Program-made: the position numbers and the translations under genes
Notes under the pieces: model-generated
Database searches by the model: none
Told to the model about the DNA's origin: nothing
What the model saw: only the letters and a program-made list of their open reading frames with translations
Source of the DNA: Bacteroidota bacterium
GTDB lineage: Bacteria; Bacteroidota; Bacteroidia; UKL13-3
DNA length: 64,000 nt
Assembly (NCBI GenBank): GCA_947464275.1
Contig: CANHVU010000004.1
Coordinates: forward strand, 1-64,000
Direction: 5' to 3'
Shown: positions 16,306-25,173 of the stretch, in pieces
How the letters are laid out: every line of letters begins with the position of its first letter
How positions within the stretch are numbered: the stretch's first letter is position 1

Positions 16306-17102
16306 TTTTCTGAATCTGTTTTAGGTAATAATTTTTTTATTGCTAAATAATTCTCTTCAAACTTATTTCCTTTTTTACCACCAAGTTCACGCCAATGATT
16401 TAGCATATTTTCCTTTCTGTTTTCTGGAGCAGGGTGTGTACTTAAAAAATCCAACTCTTCTTCTGTATGATTATCTTTTTGTAACTTTTCAAAAAAACCA
16501 TTTGCTTCACTGGCATCATAAACCGTGTTGTATAAGTAATTTATTGAAAATTCGTCTGCCTGTGCCTCGTTATCCCTATTAAATTTTAAGCCAATCAAAC
16601 TTTGGGCAATATTAACTAAACCGCTTCCATCTCCAAAAACTAAACTTACTAGCGATGATAATCCAAGTTGTTTTGCCATATTATCAATGGAATGTCGCTT
16701 ATCTGCGTGTGCTATTTCGTGACCTAATACTCCAGCTAACTGAGCTTCATTATCTAGGTAATTTATTAAACCAGTGTAAACATAAATTTTACCACCAGGC
16801 AAACAAAAGGCATTTAAAACTGAATCGTTTATTATTTTCAATTCCCATTTAAAATCATCAGCATGGATAACCTTACCCGATTTTAAAATACGTTCTATAA
16901 TTAAATTGATGCTTTTGTATAATTCTTTATTTTCTTTTTCATCTAAAATTTGGTCAGCGTAAATGGCATCATATTGGTTTTGAGCTGATTTACCCATTTC
17001 TATATCAACCTCAGTGCTAATATAGTTTTTCCAACTATCGCCACACGAACTGAATACAACCATTAAGGCAAAAAATATGACTATATTTTTAGTAATTTTC
17101 AT
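16299..17102 (-). CDS. M48-family zinc metalloprotease, lipoprotein
   Basis: This 267-residue protein has a lipobox ending at Cys20 (MVVFSSC), so it is anchored in the envelope. The zinc site is HEIAH (His128, Glu129, His132), with the third ligand in NEAQADEFS. The size and layout fit the BepA/LoiP-like M48 group, which degrades or matures envelope proteins. NAFCLPGGKIYVYTGL is the usual substrate-strand motif. It is upstream of and overlaps rlmH. The substrate is unknown. Confidence 0.93.
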   Translation of the reverse strand: MKITKNIVIFFALMVVFSSCGDSWKNYISTEVDIEMGKSAQNQYDAIYADQILDEKENKELYKSINLIIERILKSGKVIHADDFKWELKIINDSVLNAFCLPGGKIYVYTGLINYLDNEAQLAGVLGHEIAHADKRHSIDNMAKQLGLSSLVSLVFGDGSGLVNIAQSLIGLKFNRDNEAQADEFSINYLYNTVYDASEANGFFEKLQKDNHTEEELDFLSTHPAPENRKENMLNHWRELGGKKGNKFEENYLAIKKLLPKTDSEKW

Positions 17103-17158
17103 GTCTGATTTTTTCTACGAATTTAACAACATTATTAATATTATAAATAAATGACTTT

Positions 17159-17185
17159 TTGCAATGGCTTATAGTTTTATATTCG
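17159..17185 (+). promoter_or_regulatory. Candidate promoter of the first TonB-dependent receptor
   Basis: TTG (17159-17161), a 16-base spacer and TATATTCG (17178-17185) differ from TAnnTTTG at one base. The ATG lies 16 bases further. The divergent M48 gene starts 57 bases upstream of the TTG. Confidence 0.4.
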
Positions 17186-17201
17186 CCACACTTTTTAAAA
17201 A

Positions 17202-19556
17202 ATGAAAAAACAATATATTTTAAGTTTTATAGCGGTAATTTTTAGCATGCAATTGCTTGCTCAGCAAGGCAGAATTAAAGGTTTGGTAGTTGATAAAGAT
17301 AATGGCGAACCTATCATTTCGTGTAATATAAAGTTAACTGAAATTACGCCAAACAATGAAGTTAGTGTAAAGAAACCTATTATAGTACAAACCGATAACA
17401 ATGGAATTTATGTAGTAACCAAAATTCCTTTTGCTAAATATAATGTTCGTTTTGCTTTTATTGGTTATGAAATCCAAAATCAAACCATAGATGTGAACGA
17501 TGAAGAACCTATTCAGTTAAACTTTAATGTAACCAAAAAGAAAAATCAACTAAATGAGGTTACAATTAGTGGTGAAAAAGAAAAAGCCAGAGAAAACGTT
17601 AATATTTCTACCAATGTTATTACCCAAAAAGAATTATCTCGTCTTCCTACTTTTGGTGGCGAACCTGATTTAGTTCAATATTTACAAGTTTTGCCTGGGG
17701 TTAACTTTAGTGGCGACCAAGGCGGACAGCTTTATATTCGTGGAGGTTCTCCAGTAATGAATAAAGTAATGCTTGATGGCATGATAATTTATAACCCTTT
17801 TCACTCCATAGGTTTATTTAGTATTTTTGATGCTGATTTAATAAAAACTGCGGATGTTAGTGCTGGTGGATACAATGTTCAGCATGGAGGCAGAATTTCG
17901 GGTGTAATTGATGTAAGTACTAGAGATGGAAACAAAAAAGATTTTTCAGGTAAAATTAGTATCAATCCTATTACCGCCAAATTTCATATTGAAGCTCCTC
18001 TAACTAAATATACCGAAGGTGGTGGATCTTCTTCTTATATTATTTCGTACAAAACTTCTTATTTAGACAAAACAGCACCAATTCTATATAAAAATGCTGA
18101 TCCTGAAAATGGATTACCATACTCATTTAACGATTTATTTGGTAAATACTCGTTTACTGGTGCGAATGGAAGTAAAGCTAGTTTTTTTGGTTTTAGGTTT
18201 GATGATAACTCAGAATTTAACAAGTTAAAATACAATTGGAACAATGTTGGTTTAGGAGGAAATTTATTAATTATTCCTGATGGAAGTAGTACAATAATTA
18301 ATATTGCTGGAGGTTATTCTAATTACTTAATAAACTTAACCGAGTCAAATGGTAGACCGCGTTCTAGTGGAATTAACAGTTTCAATACTTTATTTAGCTT
18401 CACCAATTTTTTTGGTAAAGACGATCTAAAATATGGATTTGAAGTAGTTGGATTCAATACAATATACAAATATTTAAATTCAACAGGTCGTAATATTGAT
18501 CAAGAAAATAGTAACACGGAGGCCTCAGGATATGTTAAGTACAAAAAAGTAATTGGAAGTCGTCTGGTAATTGAACCAGGAATCAGAATGGTATATTATG
18601 CATCTTTGTCTGAAAGCAGTTTTGAGCCAAGAATCGGAGTTAAATATAATGCCAATTCAATTTTAAGGTTTAAAGGAGCAGCTGGCTTGTATTCGCAAAA
18701 TTTAATTAGCGCAGTTAGTGATCAAGATGTGGTAAATTTATTTTATGGATTTTTATCTAATCCTGATGGTATTTCGAGAAATGGTTCATTAGCAAATAAT
18801 ACCAGCCGTTTGCAAAAAGCATGGCATACCGCATTTGGGTTTGAACTTGATATTATAAATACACCAAAACATAAACTAAATTTAAATAGTGAGGCCTTTT
18901 ACAAAAACTTTAATCAAATAATTAGCATTAATAGGTATAAAATTTTTGAAAACAACCTTACTAATGCCAGTAGACCTGAATTACAAAGGTTGGATTATAT
19001 AGCTGAACAAGGATTAAGTTATGGTGCAGATGCTACCATTAAATATGAAACCAGAAAATTAAATATTTGGGCAGTATATTCATTAACCTACGTAACTCGA
19101 AACGATGGAGTGGTTGGTGAATATGTCCCACATTTTGACAGACGACATAATTTTAATGTAGTTGTAAACCAAAGTTGGGGTAATAAAAAGAATCCAACTG
19201 CTTGGACAGCTAACTTACGTTGGAATTTTGGTTCAGGTTTTCCATTTACACAAACCCAAGGATTATATGAAAAACTTAATTTTGCGGGTGGTATTAGCAC
19301 AAATCCAATAGTTCAAAATGGAAATTTAGGCGTGTACTATGATCAAATCAATACTGGTCGTTTACCATATTTTCATCGTTTAGATGTTTCTCTTTCTCGC
19401 AAATTTAATATCAGCAAAACTTCAGTATTAAACATAACTGCTGCTGCTACCAATGTTTATAACCGCGAAAATATATTTTATTTTGATGTGCTTAATTACA
19501 AAAGAATCAATCAATTACCTTTCTTACCAACTTTAGGTTTTAGTTTAACTTTTTAA
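17202..19556 (+). CDS. TonB-dependent outer-membrane receptor
   Basis: This 784-residue receptor has a signal peptide (to about residue 20) and a carboxypeptidase-regulatory-like beta-sandwich (GRIKGLVVDKDNGEPI, 22-110). A plug domain follows, with LYIRGGSPVMNKVMLDG and YNVQHGGRISGVIDVSTRDG, then a 22-strand barrel ending LPTLGFSLTF. Such proteins import siderophores, vitamin B12 or glycans with energy from TonB. No SusD partner is adjacent, so it is not a classical SusC glycan importer. The ligand is unknown. It is a single-gene unit bounded by a candidate promoter and a terminator. Confidence 0.94.
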   Translation: MKKQYILSFIAVIFSMQLLAQQGRIKGLVVDKDNGEPIISCNIKLTEITPNNEVSVKKPIIVQTDNNGIYVVTKIPFAKYNVRFAFIGYEIQNQTIDVNDEEPIQLNFNVTKKKNQLNEVTISGEKEKARENVNISTNVITQKELSRLPTFGGEPDLVQYLQVLPGVNFSGDQGGQLYIRGGSPVMNKVMLDGMIIYNPFHSIGLFSIFDADLIKTADVSAGGYNVQHGGRISGVIDVSTRDGNKKDFSGKISINPITAKFHIEAPLTKYTEGGGSSSYIISYKTSYLDKTAPILYKNADPENGLPYSFNDLFGKYSFTGANGSKASFFGFRFDDNSEFNKLKYNWNNVGLGGNLLIIPDGSSTIINIAGGYSNYLINLTESNGRPRSSGINSFNTLFSFTNFFGKDDLKYGFEVVGFNTIYKYLNSTGRNIDQENSNTEASGYVKYKKVIGSRLVIEPGIRMVYYASLSESSFEPRIGVKYNANSILRFKGAAGLYSQNLISAVSDQDVVNLFYGFLSNPDGISRNGSLANNTSRLQKAWHTAFGFELDIINTPKHKLNLNSEAFYKNFNQIISINRYKIFENNLTNASRPELQRLDYIAEQGLSYGADATIKYETRKLNIWAVYSLTYVTRNDGVVGEYVPHFDRRHNFNVVVNQSWGNKKNPTAWTANLRWNFGSGFPFTQTQGLYEKLNFAGGISTNPIVQNGNLGVYYDQINTGRLPYFHRLDVSLSRKFNISKTSVLNITAAATNVYNRENIFYFDVLNYKRINQLPFLPTLGFSLTF

Positions 19557-19578
19557 AATAAGTTATTCAATATTTTAT

Positions 19579-19611
19579 AAGCCATTACAAATCAATTGTA
19601 GTGGCTTTTTT
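19579..19611 (+). terminator. Terminator of the TonB receptor gene
   Basis: The stem AAGCCATTACAA pairs with TTGTAGTGGCTT with one mismatch and is followed by six T residues. Confidence 0.8.
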
Positions 19612-19664
19612 GTTGCATAAATATTTTTAATAATCCATTAAGCTACACACATTTTCTGCACTTA

Positions 19665-19696
19665 TTTGGCTAATTTTCAAGCATGCTTGATATTTG
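19665..19696 (+). promoter_or_regulatory. Candidate ileS promoter with a palindrome
   Basis: TTTG (19665-19668), a 20-base spacer and GATATTTG (19689-19696) differ from the consensus at one base. The perfect palindrome CAAGCATGCTTG (19679-19690) overlaps the box and could be an operator. No T-box structure is visible. Confidence 0.3.
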
Positions 19697-19768
19697 GTTT
19701 ATCAAACGTTATTTTCGCGCCACCTTTAAAAATCCAAATCGGGTTTTTATACAATTTTTTAAAACAAA

Positions 19769-22700
19769 ATGACCAAATACAAAGAATATAAAAAACTTGA
19801 TTTTCCTGCTTTTGAGCAAGAAATATTAAAGTTTTGGGCCGATGAAAAAATATTTGAAAAAAGTGTAGCTAATCGTAAAAGTGCAAAACCATTTGTGTTT
19901 TACGAAGGGCCGCCAAGTGCCAATGGAATGCCTGGTATTCATCATGTTATGAGTAGGGCTATCAAAGATATTTTTTGTAGATACAATACGTTAAAAGGTT
20001 TTCAAGTAAAACGTAAAGCTGGTTGGGATACACATGGTTTGCCTGTAGAGTTACAGGTGGAAAAAGCTATGGGAATTACCAAAGAAGATATTGGTAAAAC
20101 CATTTCGATAGAAGATTATAACGAAGCATGCCGCAAGGATGTAATGAAATATACGGATGTGTGGAATGAATTAACTACCCGCATAGGTTATTGGGTAGAT
20201 TTGAATGACCCATACATTACTTACGAAAACAGTTATATCGAAAGTCTTTGGTGGTGTTTAAAACAATTACACAATAAAGGTTATTTGTACAAAGGTTACA
20301 CCATTCAGCCATATTCGCCTGCAGCGGGAACTGGTTTGAGTTCACATGAATTAAACCAACCTGGAACTTACAAAGATGTAAAAGACATGACTGCTGTAGC
20401 CATGTTTAAGATATTGGATACAGATTTTTTGACTAATTTGTCGGTAGCTGAGCGTAGTCGAAGCTATTTCCTAGCTTGGACTACCACGCCTTGGACATTG
20501 CCATCGAACACAGCATTGGCTGTAGGCCCAAAAATTGATTATGTTTTAGTAAAAACAATCAGCCAATTTAGTCATGAAGAAGTAAATGTAATTTTAGCAA
20601 AAAATTTAGTTGGAAAATACTTTAAACCTGAACAAGCTGATTTAAAATTTGAAGATTACAAAGCAGGCGATAAATTGGTTCCATACCAAATTTTGGCTGA
20701 ATATAAAGGCAAAGATTTAGCAGGTATCAAATACGAGCAATTATTGCCATTTGATGGCATTAAAGTAGAAAACGGAAAAAGCTTTGAGGTAATTACAGGC
20801 GATTTTGTTACCACTGAAGATGGAACTGGAATGGTGCATATTGCGCCAAGTTTTGGTGCAGACGATTTCAGGGTTGCGCAGCAAAATGGAATTGGTTCAT
20901 TAACTCTGGTTGACAAACGTGGTAAGTTTTTAGCTGAGGTAAAAGACGATTTGTTCCTTTATGGCGAAGAGTATGTAAAAGAGGCTTATTTAACCGAAAC
21001 TGAAAAAGAAGCTGCTTTGGCTTTGCAAAAAGATAAATTACAAGGTTTTATAAAAGATACCAGCAAGCTTAACTATTTAAGTGTAGATGAGCGTATTACA
21101 TTAAAACTTCAAAACGAAAATAAGTTATTTAAAAAAGAAAAATACGACCATACTTATCCGCATTGTTGGAGAACTGATAAGCCAATTTTATATTATCCTT
21201 TAGAAAGTTGGTTTATTAAAACCACTGCTGTTAAAGATAAATTGGTGGAGAACAATGCCAAAATTAACTGGAAACCAGCAAGTACCGGAACTGGAAGATT
21301 TGGAAATTGGTTAGAAAATTTGGTTGATTGGAATTTGTCTCGTTCTCGTTATTGGGGAACTCCGCTTCCAATTTGGAGAACCGAAGATGGTTTAGAAGAA
21401 AAATGCATTGGCTCAAAAGCTGAATTAACTGCTGAATTTGAAAAAGCAGTAAAAGCAGGATTTAACCAAAATTCGAAATTCGAAATTCGAAATTCGAATT
21501 TAGAGATCGACTTACATAAGCCTTTTGTTGATGAAATAGTTTTGGTTTCAGAATCAGGTAAACCAATGAAACGCGAAGCAGATTTAATTGATGTTTGGTT
21601 TGATAGTGGTGCTATGCCTTATGCCCAATGGAATTTTATGGGCAAAGACTCAACCGAAGAAGCTAAAGCGCAATTTGAATCAGCTTACCCAGCTGATTAT
21701 ATTGCCGAAGGAGTTGACCAAACACGTGGTTGGTTCTTTACTTTGCATGCATTGGCAGTTTTATTGAACGATTGTTCAGAAGAAATAAAAACATTTAATC
21801 AAAAAACTGGAAACCCAGGAATTGCATTTAAAAATGTAATTGCTAATGGCCTTGTATTAGATAAAAATGGCCAAAAAATGAGCAAACGTTTGGGCAATGT
21901 GGTTGATCCCTTTACTACTATTGCTAAATATGGTGCCGATGCAACACGTTGGTACATGATTAGTAATAACGATCCTTGGGATAACTTAAAATTTGATTTA
22001 GATGGAATTGGAGAGAGCCAACGTAAGTTTTTTGGAACTTTATACAATACCTATTCGTTTTTTGCTATTTATGCCAATATTGATGGTTTTGTTTACGATA
22101 GCAGTAATATAGTTGCTGTAAAAGAACGTACTGAACTTGATCGTTGGATTATCAGTAAACTAAATAGTTTGATAAAATTGGTGAGCGAGAAAATGGATGA
22201 TTACGATCCAACTCCTGCTGCTAGAGCTATTGAAGAATTTGTGGGCGATCATCTTTCTAATTGGTACGTACGCTTAAGCCGCAGACGTTTTTGGAAAGGC
22301 GAAATGAACGATGAGAAAAAAGCTGCTTACGAAACTTTATACGAGTGTTTAGAAACTGTCAGTCAGTTAATGAGCAGTGTCGCGCCTTTTTTTGCCGATT
22401 GGTTATACCGCAACTTGAACGAAAGTTTAATTGATTCAGGTAAAAACAACTTGCAGTCAGTTCATTTAACTGATTTAAAAATAGCTGATAGTCAATTAAT
22501 TGATTTAACTCTTGAAGAGCAAATGGATTACGCGCAGCGCATTTCATCATTGGTTTTATCAATCAGGAAAAAAGAAAATATTAAAGTTCGTCAGCCTTTG
22601 CAACGCATTTTAATTCCTGTTGTTGACCAAAGGATAAAAGACGAAATTACGCATGTTAAAGACTTGATTTTAGCCGAAGTAAACGTTAAGGAATTAGAAT

Positions 22701-23236
22701 ATATTGATGCAATTGATAAATCTATTAAACCTAATTTTAAAACTTTAGGTAAAAAAGTAGGTGCAAAAATGAAAGATGTAGCTGCTGCCATAACCGCTTT
22801 TGACCAAAATAAAATTCAAGAATTGGAGCAAAATGGAACGTTAAACCTTGAAATTGAAGGCGAAACATTCGAAATTTTACTAACAGATGTGGAAATATTA
22901 TCGAAGGAAATTACAGGATATAAAGTAGCCAATGAAGGAAAAATTACTGTAGCCTTGGATATAGAAATGGACGAAGCCTTGCTGAATGAAGGAATAGCCC
23001 GTGAAGTGATCAGTAAATTACAAACTTTAAGAAAAGAATCTGGCTTAGCAGTTATGGACAAAATAAATGTTCAAATAGCTGACAATGTTTATACAAACGC
23101 ATCGTTATCTGCTTATAATTCATATATTTGCAGCGAAATTTTAGCGAATTCTATACAAGTAGTTGAAAATGTGACAGATGGAGTTGATATAGATATAAAC
23201 GAAAACCTTGTAAAAGTAAAAATAATTAAAGCTTAA
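19769..23236 (+). CDS. ileS: Isoleucyl-tRNA synthetase
   Basis: This 1155-residue class I synthetase charges tRNA-Ile. The HIGH-like motif is PGIHH (about 55-59), as in the long Bacteroidota/eukaryote-like IleRS. The editing domain carries YFLAWTTTPWTLPSNTA, the KMSKR signature lies near residue 706 and the anticodon-binding region follows. Two oddities lie inside the gene: a short palindromic element encoding SVAERSRS at residues about 225-233, just before the conserved editing strand, and a 42-base, six-unit 7-base repeat encoding NSKFEIRNSNLEI near residues 567-581. Both keep the frame. The next gene starts six bases after the stop. Confidence 0.98.
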   Translation: MTKYKEYKKLDFPAFEQEILKFWADEKIFEKSVANRKSAKPFVFYEGPPSANGMPGIHHVMSRAIKDIFCRYNTLKGFQVKRKAGWDTHGLPVELQVEKAMGITKEDIGKTISIEDYNEACRKDVMKYTDVWNELTTRIGYWVDLNDPYITYENSYIESLWWCLKQLHNKGYLYKGYTIQPYSPAAGTGLSSHELNQPGTYKDVKDMTAVAMFKILDTDFLTNLSVAERSRSYFLAWTTTPWTLPSNTALAVGPKIDYVLVKTISQFSHEEVNVILAKNLVGKYFKPEQADLKFEDYKAGDKLVPYQILAEYKGKDLAGIKYEQLLPFDGIKVENGKSFEVITGDFVTTEDGTGMVHIAPSFGADDFRVAQQNGIGSLTLVDKRGKFLAEVKDDLFLYGEEYVKEAYLTETEKEAALALQKDKLQGFIKDTSKLNYLSVDERITLKLQNENKLFKKEKYDHTYPHCWRTDKPILYYPLESWFIKTTAVKDKLVENNAKINWKPASTGTGRFGNWLENLVDWNLSRSRYWGTPLPIWRTEDGLEEKCIGSKAELTAEFEKAVKAGFNQNSKFEIRNSNLEIDLHKPFVDEIVLVSESGKPMKREADLIDVWFDSGAMPYAQWNFMGKDSTEEAKAQFESAYPADYIAEGVDQTRGWFFTLHALAVLLNDCSEEIKTFNQKTGNPGIAFKNVIANGLVLDKNGQKMSKRLGNVVDPFTTIAKYGADATRWYMISNNDPWDNLKFDLDGIGESQRKFFGTLYNTYSFFAIYANIDGFVYDSSNIVAVKERTELDRWIISKLNSLIKLVSEKMDDYDPTPAARAIEEFVGDHLSNWYVRLSRRRFWKGEMNDEKKAAYETLYECLETVSQLMSSVAPFFADWLYRNLNESLIDSGKNNLQSVHLTDLKIADSQLIDLTLEEQMDYAQRISSLVLSIRKKENIKVRQPLQRILIPVVDQRIKDEITHVKDLILAEVNVKELEYIDAIDKSIKPNFKTLGKKVGAKMKDVAAAITAFDQNKIQELEQNGTLNLEIEGETFEILLTDVEILSKEITGYKVANEGKITVALDIEMDEALLNEGIAREVISKLQTLRKESGLAVMDKINVQIADNVYTNASLSAYNSYICSEILANSIQVVENVTDGVDIDINENLVKVKIIKA
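20443..20466 (+). repeat. Short palindromic element inside ileS
   Basis: Arms TAGCT (20445-20449) and AGCTA (20462-20466) flank the core GAGCGTAGTCGA. I recall elements with a core GAGCG-x-AGTCGA and inverted arms as widely dispersed in Bacteroidota genomes. Here the element is translated as SVAERSRSY within the editing domain. Confidence 0.65.
21469..21510 (+). repeat. Six-unit 7-base repeat inside ileS
   Basis: Four exact copies of AAATTCG (21469-21496) are followed by AATTTAG and AGATCGA. Forty-two bases equal six units and also fourteen codons, so the frame is kept. Confidence 0.8.
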
Positions 23237-23242
23237 ATTATA

Positions 23243-24373
23243 ATGGCAAAAAAAGTTGTGAAAAAAGCTGCTGCAAAAAAAGCAGTGAAAAAAGTTGTGA
23301 AAAAGCAAGTAGCCAAAAAAGCTGTTGCCAAAAAAGTTACGCCAGCTAAAAAAGCATTACCAGCTAAAGCAGTAAAAAAGGTAGTTAAAAAAGCCGCTGC
23401 TAAAAAAGTGGTTAAAAAAGCTGTTACCAAAGTTGCTCCCAAAAAATTAGCAAAAGTGGTTAAAAAATCAACTCCTGTAAAAGCAGTTAAAAAAGTTATT
23501 GCTAAAAAGGCAATTGCTAAAAAAGTAACAACGCCAGCTAAAAAAGTTGCTGCTAAAAAAGCAGTAGTAGTAAAAAGAGTAGCTATTAAAAAAGTGGCAA
23601 AAAAGGCGGTAGTTGCAAGTAAAAAAGTTGCTACCAAGGTTTCTAAAGTTGTAGCCAAAAAAGCTATTAAAACTGTTACAAAACCAGTTGCAAAAAAGGC
23701 AACTAAAGTGGTTAAAAAAGCAGTGGTAAAGCCAGTAGTAGTTACCAAAGTAAAAGCTAAAGTTACTAAAGCAGTAGTTGCAGCAAAAACTAAAGTAGCA
23801 TCAAAACCAACAAAACCTGCTGTAGTAGCTAAAAAAGTTTCAAAAAAATCGGTTTTGGTTAATAAGCCAATAAGCAAAAAAGTAGTAGCTAAAAAAGTTA
23901 CACCAATTGCAAAACCAAAGGTTGAGAAAAAACAAGCTAAAGAAATAAAAGAACCAGCTCCTTACCGTCCAGAAATGAAACAGTTGGAAATGGCTACTGA
24001 GGCAAAACGCTACAGTGATGCAGATTTAGCTGAGTTTAAAGATATCATTGTTAAAAAAATGGCTTCGGCTAAAGCTGAGTTAGCCAACTTATTAGACCAA
24101 ATGCAAAATCCAAATGCAAATGGTGGAAACGATACTGATAGTAGTTATCAAACTTTAGAAGATGGACAATCGAGCAGTGAAAAAGAGCAATTAAGTCAAT
24201 TAGCTGCTCGTCAACGTAAGTTTATTGAAAACTTAGATAATGCATTATCTCGTATTGAGAATAAAACTTATGGTATTTGTAAAGTTACAGGTAAATTAAT
24301 CGCTAAAGAGCGTTTAAGAGCCGTTCCTCATACTACTTTAAGTATGGAAGCTAAGCTTCAACAGTATAAATAA
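23243..24373 (+). CDS. TraR/DksA-family protein with histone-H1-like N-terminal tail
   Basis: This is a 376-residue two-part protein. Residues 1-225 are almost only Lys, Ala, Val and Thr in irregular repeats like KKVVKKAVAKK, as in histone H1 tails and AlgP or Hc1-like proteins, and should bind nucleic acid. Residues 230-376 are a TraR/DksA-like domain with a coiled coil and the segment YGICKVTGKLIAKERLRAVP. Of the four zinc cysteines only one remains (GIC), as I remember for Bacteroidota homologues. The protein probably acts on RNA polymerase or the nucleoid; the combined role is inference. It starts six bases after ileS and is likely co-transcribed. Confidence 0.9.
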   Translation: MAKKVVKKAAAKKAVKKVVKKQVAKKAVAKKVTPAKKALPAKAVKKVVKKAAAKKVVKKAVTKVAPKKLAKVVKKSTPVKAVKKVIAKKAIAKKVTTPAKKVAAKKAVVVKRVAIKKVAKKAVVASKKVATKVSKVVAKKAIKTVTKPVAKKATKVVKKAVVKPVVVTKVKAKVTKAVVAAKTKVASKPTKPAVVAKKVSKKSVLVNKPISKKVVAKKVTPIAKPKVEKKQAKEIKEPAPYRPEMKQLEMATEAKRYSDADLAEFKDIIVKKMASAKAELANLLDQMQNPNANGGNDTDSSYQTLEDGQSSSEKEQLSQLAARQRKFIENLDNALSRIENKTYGICKVTGKLIAKERLRAVPHTTLSMEAKLQQYK

Positions 24374-24395
24374 TTTTTTTAAAAATATATAAAAA

Positions 24396-24435
24396 TTAAT
24401 AGAGACGTAATGTATTATTGCGTCTCTATTTTTTT
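24396..24435 (+). terminator. Terminator after the DksA-like gene
   Basis: AATAGAGACG pairs with CGTCTCTATT around a short loop and is followed by a T run. It lies just before the lspA start and partly overlaps an in-frame TTG at 24418, which is therefore not the lspA start. Confidence 0.8.
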
Positions 24436-24444
24436 AAGCAAATA

Positions 24445-25101
24445 ATGAAAAACAAACACGTGGTTTACCCAATTGCTATTGGGATTATATTATTAATTAT
24501 TGACCAATGGAGCAAAGTTTATGTAAAAACGCATTTTAACTTAAGCGAAGAAGTAAATGTGGTTGGAAATTGGTTTAAACTTCATTTCCTAGAAAACTAC
24601 GGAATGGCTTTTGGTATTGAGTTTGGAGGCGATTGGGGTAAAATTATACTCACATTGTTTCGCATTATTTTTTGTGGAGTAATAGTATATTACATAAATG
24701 GGTTAATTAAAGCTAAGTCTCATTTGGGTTATACCATTAGTTGGACAATGATTTTAGTGGGAGCTTTAGGGAATATTATTGATTCGGTATTTTATGGCGT
24801 ATTGTTTTCAAAAAGCGATTATTGGAGTTTAGCTACTTTTTTACCTGCCGATGGTGGTTATGCCTCGTGGTTCCACGGTTCGGTAGTCGATATGCTTTAT
24901 TTCCCAATTCTTCATGGTACATTTCCATCGTGGTTACCAGTTTGGGGTGGTGAAAGTTTTGAGTTTTTTAGACCAGTGTTTAATGTGGCAGATGCAACTA
25001 TTAGCGTTGGTTTTGTATTGATATTATTGTTTCAAAAAGAATTTGCTGAACAATCAGCACCCAAGGACCAGGTTGATACTTTAGAGGAGGTTGGGGAATA
25101 A
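24445..25101 (+). CDS. lspA: Lipoprotein signal peptidase II
   Basis: This 218-residue membrane aspartyl protease removes the signal peptide of prolipoproteins after lipidation. It has four transmembrane segments. The catalytic aspartates lie in the conserved blocks VVDMLYF and FNVADATISVG. It is longer than the E. coli enzyme because of a periplasmic insert of about 45 residues (near FYGVLFSKSDYW to the SVVD block), which I recall as usual in Bacteroidota. The ATG at 24445 gives MKNKHVVYPIAIG; an earlier TTG sits inside a terminator. Confidence 0.97.
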   Translation: MKNKHVVYPIAIGIILLIIDQWSKVYVKTHFNLSEEVNVVGNWFKLHFLENYGMAFGIEFGGDWGKIILTLFRIIFCGVIVYYINGLIKAKSHLGYTISWTMILVGALGNIIDSVFYGVLFSKSDYWSLATFLPADGGYASWFHGSVVDMLYFPILHGTFPSWLPVWGGESFEFFRPVFNVADATISVGFVLILLFQKEFAEQSAPKDQVDTLEEVGE

Positions 25102-25173
25102 TCAATTAGCAATTGACAAGTAATAATATAACAGTCTAACTACTCACAACTCAAAAATCAACAATAAAAATAT

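Noticed and set aside
23233-23877. Long minus-strand frame of 214 residues, Thr/Ala/Phe-rich
   Set aside because: It is the mirror of the Lys/Ala repeats of the DksA-like gene. Its low-complexity sequence has no domain or independent signal.
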